A stretch of DNA of 13,753 bases from DAOMOD01 sp964526035 (GTDB lineage: Bacteria; Pseudomonadota; Gammaproteobacteria; Xanthomonadales; BPKI01). The notes below the pieces were generated by a model. The model was not told where the DNA came from. It did not search any database and saw only the letters and a list, made by a program, of their open reading frames with translations. The position numbers and the translations under genes were made by a program. Shown here one piece after another: positions 1-7,730 of the stretch. Where the stretch lies: NCBI GenBank assembly GCA_964526035.1, contig CAZGKE010000094.1, positions 1 through 13,753 of the forward strand, read 5' to 3'. Numbering within the stretch: position 1 is the stretch's first letter; the number at the start of each line of letters is the position of its first letter.

Positions 1-3
1 GCC

Positions 4-1227
4 ATGCTCGCGCTGATGACCGGACTTCTGCTCGGTGCGGGCAGTGCGTGCAGCGCCGACGGCGAGCACGCCGCATCGTGGGACGAGGCCGAAATCGTGG
101 AGACCATTGGCGCGCTCTCCGATGCGGAACTGGACGCGATGGCGATGGAGTTCGAGGCGGTCGAACAGGCGCAGATCGAAGCCAACCTGCGTTTCAACGA
201 AGCCCAACGGAACTATCTGGCCCGTGTCGTCGCAGCGGCAGCCGCCAGCGGCGAACTCGAACACGAAGTCGCGGCTCTTCTGCTGGCGGGCAGTTTCTCG
301 ATGCGCGGACACGATTTCGAGCCGGGGATTCTCGACGGCTTGATGACGCGCGCCATGGCTGGCGCCGCGCTGCGCCCGGACCTGCTCAACGCGCTCGACA
401 TTTCCTGCGGCTTGCTGGCATCGGCGTGGACCCCGACGAACCCGGACGCTACGCGTGCGCCGCCGCCGGCCTGCGACGAATCCGGGACGAGGCGCAAGCT
501 GACGGCCATCGAACCCGCCAACGCCCACCACTGGATTCGGCGACTGGACAGCGACCTCCGAGCCGGCGATCACGAGTTGGCTCGCGCCCACCTGCTTGCC
601 ACCACGCGCAGCACCTACTGGCGCCCCGCTTTTCGCACCATCCTGCACTTGATGCACGCGGCGCTGACGCGTTGGCCGCCCGGCGAAGATCTCACCGAAG
701 CCGCACGTGCGGTGTCTGAATCCCTGGCCCAAGCCGGCACCTTGGGTGCGTCTGACATGGCCTACTTCGAGGCATGGCGCGATTCCAGGGCCTTTGTCGC
801 GCAGACGACGATGGGCCTGAGCCTGATACTTCCACTCGGACCCCACCAGCCGATGCTGGAACTCTGCCGCGCGGCCGTTGCCGCGCCCGACCGGGCGGGG
901 ATCGCGGCCTGCGCCCGTCTGGCCAGGTTGATGATCGGCAGCGAAGACAGCGTGATGGATGTGATGGTGGGCTACGCCCTGTTGATCGAAGTCGAACCAC
1001 CTGCCGCGGCTGCGCGCGCCGAGGCCGAACGCGATGCCCTGCGCACCGGAATGTTGGAGGCCTATCGATCGGCGCTGACCGAGCACGGCGTCACGCAGGA
1101 CCTGGTGGCCGACCTCGCCAACTGGATCGAACACGGCGAAATCGAAATGACGCGGCGCGGGCTGGCGCGCGTGGAGGCCGAACTGGCACGACGGGCTGCG
1201 GCTCGCGACGAAGAGAATCCGAACTGA
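4..1227 (+). CDS. hypothetical exported, alpha-helical protein (possibly 5'-truncated)
   Basis: I do not recognise a family for this 407-residue reading frame. The first 18 residues are hydrophobic and small (MLALMTGLLLGAGSAC) and look like the core and cleavage region of a signal peptide. Cys16 sits in a poor lipobox (GSAC), so a lipoprotein is possible but weak. The frame is open to the left edge: the three bases before the ATG are a sense codon and no ribosome binding site can be seen. The true start may therefore lie outside the window and supply the missing charged n-region. The mature part is Ala-, Glu- and Arg-rich and predicted helical, with no catalytic motif I can identify. It ends in a charged tail (ARRAAARDEENPN). 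It stands alone, with about 230 bases before the next gene on the same strand. The reading frame is secure; the function is unknown. Confidence 0.75.
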   Translation: MLALMTGLLLGAGSACSADGEHAASWDEAEIVETIGALSDAELDAMAMEFEAVEQAQIEANLRFNEAQRNYLARVVAAAAASGELEHEVAALLLAGSFSMRGHDFEPGILDGLMTRAMAGAALRPDLLNALDISCGLLASAWTPTNPDATRAPPPACDESGTRRKLTAIEPANAHHWIRRLDSDLRAGDHELARAHLLATTRSTYWRPAFRTILHLMHAALTRWPPGEDLTEAARAVSESLAQAGTLGASDMAYFEAWRDSRAFVAQTTMGLSLILPLGPHQPMLELCRAAVAAPDRAGIAACARLARLMIGSEDSVMDVMVGYALLIEVEPPAAAARAEAERDALRTGMLEAYRSALTEHGVTQDLVADLANWIEHGEIEMTRRGLARVEAELARRAAARDEENPN

Positions 1228-1302
1228 GGCTGTCGCCAGTAATCCGGGCGCGCCTTCTTGCGCTCACATCGTGCCTTCCGATTCCGGAATGCGCTCCGCA
1301 CG

Positions 1303-1333
1303 CCTCCTGTAGGAGCCCACCCGTGGGCGACAT
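1303..1333 (+). repeat. REP-like palindrome with GTAG signature
   Basis: A GTAG tetranucleotide (1309-1312) is followed by a 6-bp perfect stem, GCCCAC (1315-1320) and GTGGGC (1323-1328), with a CC loop. It is preceded by a small CTCC/GGAG stem. This is the layout of the GTAG-headed REP elements common between genes in Stenotrophomonas, Xanthomonas and Pseudomonas, which are mobilised by RAYT transposases. It lies between the first gene and the HNH gene, as these elements usually do. Only one copy is seen, so family membership rests on pattern recognition. Confidence 0.55.
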
Positions 1334-1455
1334 GGGCGCGGCACGCCGGGGCGGTCGGATCTTGCACGGCAACTCGTCCTGTCATGCGCTTTTTTCGCGC
1401 TTTCAGCTATGCTCGGCGCATCCAAATCGCGGCTGACGGCCGGAGGAGGTGCCTG

Positions 1456-2031
1456 ATGCTTCATGACATCCATTCCACCCGCGTCCTGTCCCTGGATGCG
1501 AACGGTCGGATTCTCGACTGGATTTCGTGGCAGGACGCGGTGTGTCTGTACGTGCGCGAGGCAGTGGCCTGGACGCTGGGTGACCCCTGTCTGCGCATCC
1601 ACGGCGGCGAATGCCGGGCCAGCGGTCGACAGAGCATCATCGACCTGCACCCGATCGTGGCCAGCCGTGGCCATGCGCGCGCCAAATTCATCAATCCCAC
1701 GCCGGGGCTGACCAATCCGGCGCTGTTCGCCCGTGACCGCATGATCTGCCTTTACTGCGGCGGCCACTACACGCGCAGCGAACTCACCCGCGACCATGTG
1801 GTGCCGGTGTCGCGCGGCGGACGTGATCATTGGGAAAACGTGGTCACGGCGTGCATCAGCTGCAACGTCAGGAAGGGCAGCCGCACCCCGGCCCAGGCCA
1901 ACATGCCGCTACTCGCGGTGCCCTACCGGCCAAGCTGGGTGGAGCACCTGATCCTGTCCAACCGCAACATCCTCGCCGACCAGATGGAGTTCCTGGTCAA
2001 CCATCTGCCGCGCGACCGCCGCCACGCCTGA
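1456..2031 (+). CDS. HNH endonuclease family protein
   Basis: This 191-residue protein has an HNH nuclease domain at about residues 98-142. The visible motifs are a zinc-binding CxxC (C98, C101), the catalytic pair D113-H114 in RDHVVPVSRGG, an H125-W-E-N128 segment and a second CxxC (C133, C136) followed by N137 and a KGSRTP tail. This is the pattern of stand-alone bacterial HNH proteins of the HNH_5 type, which bind a divalent metal and cut DNA. The cellular role of such single-gene copies is generally unknown. The first 90 residues are a family-specific N-terminal region. The frame is open for 66 codons upstream, but ATG 1456 is preceded at ideal distance by GGAGGAGGT (1442-1450), so this start is preferred. 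No methylase, toxin partner or mobile element lies beside it. dxs follows after 91 bases with its own promoter. Confidence 0.85.
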   Translation: MLHDIHSTRVLSLDANGRILDWISWQDAVCLYVREAVAWTLGDPCLRIHGGECRASGRQSIIDLHPIVASRGHARAKFINPTPGLTNPALFARDRMICLYCGGHYTRSELTRDHVVPVSRGGRDHWENVVTACISCNVRKGSRTPAQANMPLLAVPYRPSWVEHLILSNRNILADQMEFLVNHLPRDRRHA

Positions 2032-2066
2032 GGCTTCGGTCGCGCCCGGCGCTGACAGCGCGCGCC

Positions 2067-2096
2067 TTGCCGCTGCCATGACCGCAGGCGGATAAT
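2067..2096 (+). promoter_or_regulatory. putative sigma-70 promoter of dxs
   Basis: A -35-like TTGCCG (2067-2072) and a -10-like GATAAT (2091-2096) are separated by 18 bases in the gap between the HNH gene and dxs. Transcription would start near 2103, about 20 bases before the dxs ATG. The short leader agrees with the lack of a clear Shine-Dalgarno sequence there. Prediction by eye only. Confidence 0.45.
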
Positions 2097-2122
2097 GTGC
2101 AGCCAACCATGTCGCAGCATCG

Positions 2123-4027
2123 ATGATCGACGCCACCCGCTACCCGCGGCTCGCCCGCATCCAGACACCCGCCGACCTTCGCGGCTTCGCCGAGGAGGAT
2201 CTCGTCGCGGTGACGGGCGAGCTGCGCGCCTACCTGATCGAATCGGTGTCCAAGTCGGGCGGGCATTTCGGCGCCGGACTCGGCGTCAGCGAACTGACTG
2301 TGGCGCTGCACTGGCTCTACGACACGCCCACCGACCGCATCGTCTGGGACGTCGGCCACCAGTGCTACCCCCACAAGATCATCACCGGTCGCCGCGACCA
2401 GATCGAGTCCATCAAGAAGAAGGACGGACTGGCGCCCTTTCCCAAGCGCGACGAAAGCGAGTACGACACCTTCGGCGTCGGCCACTCCTCGACCTCGATA
2501 TCGGCAGCCTTGGGCATGGCCATCGCGCTGCAGCGCCAGGGCGACCCGCGCAAGGTCGTCGCAGTGATCGGCGACGGCGCGATGACCGCGGGCATGGCGT
2601 TCGAGGCGCTCAACCACGGCGGCGGCATGGACCCCGAGCCCAACCTGCTGGTGGTGCTGAACGACAACCGCATGTCGATCAGCGAGAACGTCGGCGCCGT
2701 CACCCGCATGTACGCGCGGCTGCTGGCCGGGCGCGGCTACACCGCCATCCGCGAGGGCGGCAAGAAGCTGTTTCCGCGCAGCACCCGCTTCGGCCGCTTC
2801 CTGAAACGCTGGGAGGAGCACTGGAAGGGCATCATGGCCCTGCCCTCCACCCTGTTCGAGGAGATGGGCTTCCACTACACCGGGCCCATCGACGGCCACG
2901 ACCTGCCGCTGCTGCTGAAAACCCTGAGAACGCTGAAGGAGCTCAAGGGACCGCAGCTCCTGCATATCGTCACCACCAAAGGCAAGGGCTACGCGCTGGC
3001 CGAAGAAGACCAGATCCAGTATCACGCCGTCGGACCCTTCGACCCGGTGAAGGGCGTGGTCAGCAAGCCTCCCGGCCGACTCACCTATACCCAGGTGTTC
3101 GGCGACTGGCTGTGCGACATGGCGGCAGCCGACACGCGCCTGCTGGGCATCACCCCTGCGATGCGCGAAGGCTCCGGCATGGTGCGCTTCTCGCAGGAGT
3201 TCGCCGACCGCTACTTCGACGTCGGCATCGCCGAGCAGCATTCGGTCACCCTGGCGGCTGGCATGGCCTGCGAGGGCATGAAGCCGGTGGTGGCGATCTA
3301 TTCCACCTTCCTGCAGCGCGCCTACGACCAGCTCATCCACGACGTGGCCCTGCAGGATCTCGACGTGCTGTTCGCGCTGGACCGCGCCGGCGTGGTCGGC
3401 CCCGATGGCGCCACCCATGCCGGCAGCTTCGATCTCAGCTACCTGCGCTGCATACCCAACATGGTGGTGATGGCGCCGGCCGACGAGAACGAATGCCGGC
3501 AAATGCTGAGTACCGGCTTCGCGCACTGCGGGCCTGCCGCGGTGCGCTATCCGCGCGGCTCGGGTTCCGGCGCGCTCCCTCGGCCTGGACTCGACACCCT
3601 GCCGATCGGCAAGGCCGAGCTGCGCCGCCGTGGGCAAGGCCTTGCCCTGCTGTGCTTCGGTGCGCCGCTTGCCGCCGCCGAAGCGGTCGCCGCTGAATTG
3701 GACGCCACGGTCGTCAACATGCGCTTTGTCAAGCCGCTGGATGAAGCCTTGCTGCGCGAGCTGGCTTCCAGCCATGACGCTCTTGTCACCCTGGAAGACA
3801 ACGCCATCCAGGGCGGCGCCGGATCGGCGGTTTCCGAGTTCCTGGCCGGCGAAGGCATTTCACTGCCGGTACTGCACCTCGGCCTTCCCGACGCCTTCCT
3901 GGAACACGCCAGCCGCGAGGAGCTTCTGGCCGAATGTGGGCTCGATGTCGATGGCATCCGCAGCGCCATTCTCGAACGCTGGCCGCAGGCCAGGCAGGCG
4001 GCGAAGGGTCGGCTGTCGGCGCTGTAG
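2123..4027 (+). CDS. dxs: 1-deoxy-D-xylulose-5-phosphate synthase
   Basis: DXS condenses pyruvate and glyceraldehyde 3-phosphate, using thiamine diphosphate and Mg2+, to give 1-deoxy-D-xylulose 5-phosphate. This is the entry step of the cytosolic MEP isoprenoid pathway and also feeds thiamine and pyridoxal synthesis. At 634 residues it has the full family length. Visible landmarks are SKSGGHFG with H48, DVGHQCYPHK around H79, the thiamine-diphosphate/Mg motif GDGAMTAGMAFE (150-161) ending at N180-D-N182, GIAEQHS with the catalytic Glu371, YSTFLQRAYDQ (393-403) and DGATHAGSFD with H432. No key residue is missing. ATG 2123 gives the expected N-terminus (MIDATRYPRL), although the ribosome binding site is weak. 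It is convergent with the dehydrogenase gene, and no other isoprenoid gene is present. Confidence 0.97.
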   Translation: MIDATRYPRLARIQTPADLRGFAEEDLVAVTGELRAYLIESVSKSGGHFGAGLGVSELTVALHWLYDTPTDRIVWDVGHQCYPHKIITGRRDQIESIKKKDGLAPFPKRDESEYDTFGVGHSSTSISAALGMAIALQRQGDPRKVVAVIGDGAMTAGMAFEALNHGGGMDPEPNLLVVLNDNRMSISENVGAVTRMYARLLAGRGYTAIREGGKKLFPRSTRFGRFLKRWEEHWKGIMALPSTLFEEMGFHYTGPIDGHDLPLLLKTLRTLKELKGPQLLHIVTTKGKGYALAEEDQIQYHAVGPFDPVKGVVSKPPGRLTYTQVFGDWLCDMAAADTRLLGITPAMREGSGMVRFSQEFADRYFDVGIAEQHSVTLAAGMACEGMKPVVAIYSTFLQRAYDQLIHDVALQDLDVLFALDRAGVVGPDGATHAGSFDLSYLRCIPNMVVMAPADENECRQMLSTGFAHCGPAAVRYPRGSGSGALPRPGLDTLPIGKAELRRRGQGLALLCFGAPLAAAEAVAAELDATVVNMRFVKPLDEALLRELASSHDALVTLEDNAIQGGAGSAVSEFLAGEGISLPVLHLGLPDAFLEHASREELLAECGLDVDGIRSAILERWPQARQAAKGRLSAL

Positions 4028-4094
4028 ATCGGCCGATTCCGGGTTCCTGCGCGTTGTCCTGCATTCTCCCCGCGCATGTGCTGCGCCTGGGAGC

Positions 4095-4952
4095 TCACGC
4101 ACTCATATGGCCGCCGCCGTTGATGTGAATCACCTGACCGGTGATGTAGCTGCCGTCGTCGCATGCCAGGAGGACATAGGCGGGCGCCACTTCCGCCGGC
4201 TGGCCGGGTCGCCCGAGCGGCGTGTCACCGCCGAATTTCGCGACCGCGTCGGCATCGAAGCTGGCGGGAATCAGCGGCGTCCATATCGGCCCCGGAGCGA
4301 CCGCGTTGACACGGATTCCGCGTGCGGCCAGACGCTGGGCAAACGAGAACGTCAGCGCGTGGATCGCTCCCTTGGTGGCGGCGTAGTCGAGCAGTTCGGC
4401 GTGGCCACGGGCGCCGGTGACCGAACCTGTGCTGATGATCGAGCCGCCTTCGGGAAGATGGCGCAAAGCGGCAGAAATCAACTCGAAATACGCGAATACA
4501 TTGGTATTGAACGTCGCTTCCACTTGCGCGCGCCCAAGTGCCTCCGGCTCGTCGACAGGGTGTTGTTCGGCTGCATTGTTGACCAGGATGTCGAGACGTC
4601 CAAACGCTTCTACAGTCACATCGACGGCACGTTTCGCTCCGCCGTCGAGTCTCAGGTCGGTGCGTAGCACCAGGCAACGCCGCCCCTCGTCAGCCACCAT
4701 CCGCCTGGTTGTGCAGGCATCGTCATCCTCCTCCAGATAGACGATGGCAACATCAGCACCCTCGCGGGCGAAACGGACGGCCACCGCGCGGCCGATGCCG
4801 CTGTCGCCTCCGCTGATCAGCGCGACCTTGCCCTCGAGTTTGCCGCTGCCGCGATAGTCGTCGCGGATCACGATCGGCTTCGGCTCCATCTTCGATTCCC
4901 GACCCGGCTGTCGCGCCTGGGTCTGAGGAGGGTTCGGATGATCTGATCGCAT
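4095..4952 (-). CDS. SDR family oxidoreductase (YghA-type)
   Basis: This 285-residue NAD(P)-dependent short-chain dehydrogenase carries an N-terminal extension of about 40 residues, as in E. coli YghA and Bacillus general stress protein 39. The Rossmann nucleotide loop is SGGDSGIG (47-54), NNAAE lies at 125-129, the catalytic Ser is near 177 (STGSVTG), and Y190-A-A-T-K194 is the YxxxK motif. APGPIWTPL follows at 219-227. The substrate cannot be told from sequence; relatives are linked to stress responses. The frame is open upstream, but ATG 4952 has AAGGGAG at the right distance and gives an N-terminus that lines up with YghA. A sigma-54-like site sits about 40 bases upstream. It is divergent from the Crp-like gene, and both probably draw on the same regulatory region. 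Confidence 0.92.
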   Translation of the reverse strand: MRSDHPNPPQTQARQPGRESKMEPKPIVIRDDYRGSGKLEGKVALISGGDSGIGRAVAVRFAREGADVAIVYLEEDDDACTTRRMVADEGRRCLVLRTDLRLDGGAKRAVDVTVEAFGRLDILVNNAAEQHPVDEPEALGRAQVEATFNTNVFAYFELISAALRHLPEGGSIISTGSVTGARGHAELLDYAATKGAIHALTFSFAQRLAARGIRVNAVAPGPIWTPLIPASFDADAVAKFGGDTPLGRPGQPAEVAPAYVLLACDDGSYITGQVIHINGGGHMSA

Positions 4953-4991
4953 GGCGGGCTCCCTTGATGGGCGAGGACTACGCAAACGCGA

Positions 4992-5007
4992 TGCATGGGT
5001 CGTGCCA
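4992..5007 (-). promoter_or_regulatory. sigma-54 (-24/-12) promoter of the SDR gene
   Basis: Read on the minus strand the site is TGGCACGACCCATGCA, preceded by C. It has the complete -24 element YTGGCACG, the invariant GG and GC pairs exactly 10 bases apart, and one departure from TTGCA (ATGCA). Transcription would start near 4981, leaving about 30 bases before the ATG at 4952, which contain the AAGGGAG ribosome binding site. Orientation, spacing and position all suit a real promoter. Not tested experimentally. Confidence 0.7.
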
Positions 5008-5150
5008 GACCGTTGGACGGCCGACGCGTGACGGTCGCATCGTTCTTGCGCATAGACAGCGCGCCGAAGCTCGGTCACATCGGCAGCCCCGCAGGCGTCG
5101 GCTCAGGTCGACTCCCATCGCATCGTCGCGATGTCGGCACAACCAACGGC

Positions 5151-5467
5151 GCCGAATCGTTCGATCTGCATCATCGGCGCGAAATCGAATTGCAGGATGC
5201 ATGCCTTCAGCCTCGTCTCGAGAGGACTGCTTCTTCGATCATTGACCTGTACGTGATGCAAATACGGGGCTTCAGGCGCTGGCACAGCGGTTGCATCGAC
5301 GCCCGACAGCGTGATCTTTCATCGATCTCGGTCGCGCACGGTTCAACGCAGATGAAGATCGCCACGCATCGCGAAAATGGAAAACGGAGTCCGACATGCA
5401 TGCAGCCAGCCCGCACCCGCGCGACCAATCGAGCACGACATCGACGATCGTGCCGATCGCACACGCC
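5151..5467 (+). repeat. duplicated leader, copy A (upstream block, promoter, UTR, first 24 codons)
   Basis: This segment is a diverged direct repeat of 6422-6755. The first 70 bases (5151-5220) match the other copy at about 57 of 70 positions without gaps. Positions 5275-5302 match 6547-6574 perfectly over 28 bases. The 5' UTR matches in patches, including the ribosome binding site. The match continues through the first 24 codons of the Crp-like gene and then ends. The stretch 5221-5270 has diverged most. Confidence 0.85.
5280..5295 (+). promoter_or_regulatory. sigma-54 (-24/-12) promoter of the Crp-like gene
   Basis: The site reads TGGCACAGCGGTTGCA. The invariant GG and GC pairs are 10 bases apart, TGGCAC and TTGCA are both intact, and a C precedes it. 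It lies inside a 28-base segment identical in both leader copies, the best conserved non-coding part of the repeat. Transcription would begin near 5306, giving a 5' UTR of about 90 bases. Confidence 0.8.
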
Positions 5468-6259
5468 GGAAAGCCCCTACCGCAAGCCAATCGTCTACTT
5501 GCGGCATTGCCACCTGACGCCCAGGACCGCTTGTACGCGGAATTGGAACTCGTCTTTCTGCCACTGGCGAGCGTGGTACAGGAACCCTATATCTGCATGA
5601 GTCACGTCTATTTCCCGGCCGGCGCCAACATCTCCGTGCAATACGTGATGAGTAACGGCGACACGACTGGCGTCGCGGCAATCGGCAACGAGGGACTGCT
5701 GGGCTTCAGTTTGTGTTTGGCTGACGACGAGAGCATTTCGCAGCGATCGATGGTGCAGAGCGCCGGTTACGCCTTCCGGCTGCCGGGATGGCTGGTACGA
5801 AGGGAATTCAACCGCCACGAAGAACTGCTGGTGCTGGTGCTGCGCTATACGCAAACCGTCATCACGCAGTTGGCGCAGACGGCGGTGTGCAACCGGCGAC
5901 ATGAGATCGAACAGCGGCTTTGCCGTTGGCTGCTGTTGTCGCTGGATCGCCTTCCGGACAACCGACTGACCATGACGCAGGAATTCATCAGCAACATGCT
6001 GGGTGTTCGTCGCGAAGGCGTCACCCAGGCTGCGACGAAGTTGAGAGACCTGAGGGTCATTGACTATGCACGCGGTTTGATCACGGTGCTGGACCGGCCC
6101 AGCCTGGAAAGGCTGAGTTGCGAGTGCTACCACGTGGTCAGGGATGACTGCGCCCGCTTGCTTGATTACCCACCGCAGCGCCAGACCATCAGGCGCGCTG
6201 CGTCCATTTCGATGGGAACGATGACACGTTCGCACCATCCAGCATCCCGTCGTGCGTGA
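5396..6259 (+). CDS. Crp/Fnr family transcriptional regulator
   Basis: This 287-residue protein has an N-terminal effector-type beta-barrel (about residues 32-140) and a C-terminal winged helix-turn-helix (about 170-235). The recognition region lies in MTQEFISNMLGVRREGVTQA (193-212). It lacks the RSA-type phosphate-binding cassette of true cAMP receptors, as many members of this environmental Crp-like subgroup do, so its ligand is unknown. There is no Fnr-type cysteine cluster at the N-terminus. Relatives begin near residue 28 (PLPQANRLLAALP). The 24 residues before that are shared with the next gene and come from the duplicated leader. ATG 5396 follows ACGGAG at 6 bases. The C-terminal 35 residues are basic and low-complexity. 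A sigma-54-like promoter lies about 100 bases upstream, so it is probably a second-tier regulator of this cluster. Confidence 0.9.
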   Translation: MHAASPHPRDQSSTTSTIVPIAHAGKPLPQANRLLAALPPDAQDRLYAELELVFLPLASVVQEPYICMSHVYFPAGANISVQYVMSNGDTTGVAAIGNEGLLGFSLCLADDESISQRSMVQSAGYAFRLPGWLVRREFNRHEELLVLVLRYTQTVITQLAQTAVCNRRHEIEQRLCRWLLLSLDRLPDNRLTMTQEFISNMLGVRREGVTQAATKLRDLRVIDYARGLITVLDRPSLERLSCECYHVVRDDCARLLDYPPQRQTIRRAASISMGTMTRSHHPASRRA

Positions 6260-6683
6260 TTTTTCTTCCTGTCGTCCGAGAAGGACCAAGCCCAACGACC
6301 CGCGGCTGCCACAGCCCGGATTCTGAGAGGGCGGACGACACCCTCGTTTGGTGACCGCACCACGGACGCTTGCTTCTCGCGCAGCAGTGATGGGGATGGT
6401 GCCATGGGCGCATCGAACCCGGCCGAATCGTCCGATCTGCACTGCTGGCGCGCAATCAAGTTGCAGGATGCATGCTCGCAGCCTCCTCTCGCGTGGATTT
6501 CTGCTCCGATCGTTCAAGCGTTTGGCGATGCAATCACGCGTCTGTTGGCGCTGGCACAGCGGTTGCATCGACGCTCAGCAGCGTGATCGTCAATCGATCG
6601 CGGGCGCGCACGATGCCACGCTGATGTTGGTAGCCGCGCATCGCGACACTTCCAGATCAATCAAGACGACAAAGGAGTTCGAC
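6260..6683 (+). promoter_or_regulatory. regulatory region upstream of the four-helix membrane protein
   Basis: This 424-base stretch contains no credible gene. Its right-hand 260 bases are copy B of the duplicated leader: conserved block 6422-6491, sigma-54-like promoter 6552-6567, UTR and ribosome binding site. The left part (6260-6421) shows nothing clear. A 5-bp stem GAGGG/CCCTC near 6328-6346 followed by only three T is too weak to call a terminator. Confidence 0.5.
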
Positions 6684-6755
6684 ATGCATGCAACCAGCCC
6701 GCACCCTCGCGACCATTCCAGTACGGCACCGACGGCCGTTCCAATCGCACCCGCC
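6422..6755 (+). repeat. duplicated leader, copy B
   Basis: This is the partner of 5151-5467. The conserved upstream block begins 130 bases before the sigma-54-like site here and 129 bases before it in copy A, so block and promoter have kept their spacing despite drift in between. The copy ends at codon 24 of the membrane-protein gene, where both proteins read VPIA followed by one changed residue and Ala. In the coding part 18 of 24 residues are identical. Confidence 0.85.
6552..6567 (+). promoter_or_regulatory. sigma-54 (-24/-12) promoter of the membrane-protein gene
   Basis: The site reads TGGCACAGCGGTTGCA, identical to the site before the Crp-like gene, with GG and GC 10 bases apart and a C in front. 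Transcription would start near 6578, giving a UTR of about 105 bases that ends in AAAGGAG before ATG 6684. The same transcript probably runs on through the 23-residue peptide gene at 7731. Confidence 0.8.
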
Positions 6756-7694
6756 GATGACAGCGCGGTTTCATGGGCGGCGATCCTCGCCGGAGCGGCT
6801 GCGGCTGCTTCACTGTCACTGATTCTTGTCCTGCTGGGGGTCGGCCTCGGACTGTCTTCAGTGTCGCCTTGGGCGTACCAGGGCGTGACCGCCGAAGCCT
6901 TCGGTTGGGCGACGATTGCGTGGGTCAGCTTCACCTCGATCGCAGCCTCCGGACTTGGAGGGTATATGGCAGGCCGCCTTCGCCGTCGCTGGACCGCGGT
7001 GCATGACGACGAGACCTATTTTCGTGACACGGCACATGGCTTCCTCGCTTGGGCAACGGCGACGCTGCTCACGGCGGCACTGCTGACATCAACGATCACC
7101 GGCATGCTCGGCAGTGGCACCAGGTTCGCCGCTGATGCTGCCGGCAGCATGACGGCGTCCACCAGCGACGGATCGACATCAGACCGCCGCACCGAGAGTG
7201 ATGAAGTCTGGCAGAGTCTGATCGGCTATCACATCGATCGCCTGTTCCGTCAGCGGGCCGGCGGGACGCCTGCTCCGACGGCGTCTGCCAGCGATGCACC
7301 CTTCGACGACGCTGAAGCGCTGCCCTCGCCGGATCCGCGCTCGCAAAGCGAAGTGCGACGCGCGGAGCTGCGGAGCGAAGTCGAACGGATCGTGAGGGTC
7401 AGTCGGGATCAGGGCGACAGTACATTGGCAGAGGACGATGCCGACTATCTGGCGCAGTGGGTGGCGCGCCAGACCGGGCAGAGCGAACAGGACGCGCGCA
7501 ATCGTGTCGAGCGGGTTCTCGGCGAATTCCATGCCTCACTCGACGACCTTGAGGCGCAGGTCCGTGAAGCCGCGGACGAAGCCAGGAAGGCCTCGGCCTA
7601 CGCAGCCCTGTGGTTGTTCATCACCCTCTTGATGGGCGCGTTCGTTGCCAGCCTTCTCGCCACCTTCGGTGGGCGCCAGCGCGATACCGCCTGA
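6684..7694 (+). CDS. four-helix inner-membrane protein of unknown function
   Basis: This 336-residue protein has three hydrophobic helices near the N-terminus (about 30-58, 73-97, 118-142) and one at the C-terminus (about 304-327). A polar, acidic and partly helical region (about 150-300) lies between helices 3 and 4. The third helix is followed by a Ser/Thr/Asp-rich linker, and residues 222-300 look coiled-coil-like (EVRRAELRSEVERIVRV, then RNRVERVLGEF). With four segments both ends lie on the same side. Residues 96-103 (AGRLRRRW) form a positive patch after helix 2, so that side is probably the cytoplasm and the large loop would also be cytoplasmic if helices 1-3 alternate normally only when one helix is re-entrant; the topology is therefore uncertain. 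I know similar proteins only as hypothetical membrane proteins. ATG 6684 with AAAGGAG (6671-6677) is preferred over an open upstream frame. The first 24 residues match those of the Crp-like regulator. Confidence 0.85.
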   Translation: MHATSPHPRDHSSTAPTAVPIAPADDSAVSWAAILAGAAAAASLSLILVLLGVGLGLSSVSPWAYQGVTAEAFGWATIAWVSFTSIAASGLGGYMAGRLRRRWTAVHDDETYFRDTAHGFLAWATATLLTAALLTSTITGMLGSGTRFAADAAGSMTASTSDGSTSDRRTESDEVWQSLIGYHIDRLFRQRAGGTPAPTASASDAPFDDAEALPSPDPRSQSEVRRAELRSEVERIVRVSRDQGDSTLAEDDADYLAQWVARQTGQSEQDARNRVERVLGEFHASLDDLEAQVREAADEARKASAYAALWLFITLLMGAFVASLLATFGGRQRDTA

Positions 7695-7730
7695 GACCTG
7701 CAACCCATTCAAGACGCAAGGAGAATCGAG

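Larger units (their letters stand above)
4953..5395. promoter_or_regulatory. divergent regulatory region between SDR and Crp-like genes
   Basis: This 443-base stretch holds no credible gene. It carries two opposed sigma-54-like promoters (4992-5007 on the minus strand, 5280-5295 on the plus strand). Between them is a block (5151-5220) repeated upstream of the membrane-protein gene. An activator bound at the block could serve both genes: its edge lies about 60 bases upstream of the Crp-like promoter and about 145 bases upstream of the SDR promoter. I could not find a convincing IHF site by eye. Confidence 0.6.

Noticed and set aside
1997..3775. 592-codon open frame antisense to dxs
   Set aside because: It lies wholly opposite a certain dxs gene and reads as Arg/Gly/Ala/His-rich sequence of no family. 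Long antisense frames are common in high-GC genes.
5495..6568. 357-codon minus-strand frame opposite the Crp-like gene
   Set aside because: It has no ribosome binding site or recognisable domain, overlaps a well-supported gene, and its start lies inside the duplicated leader.
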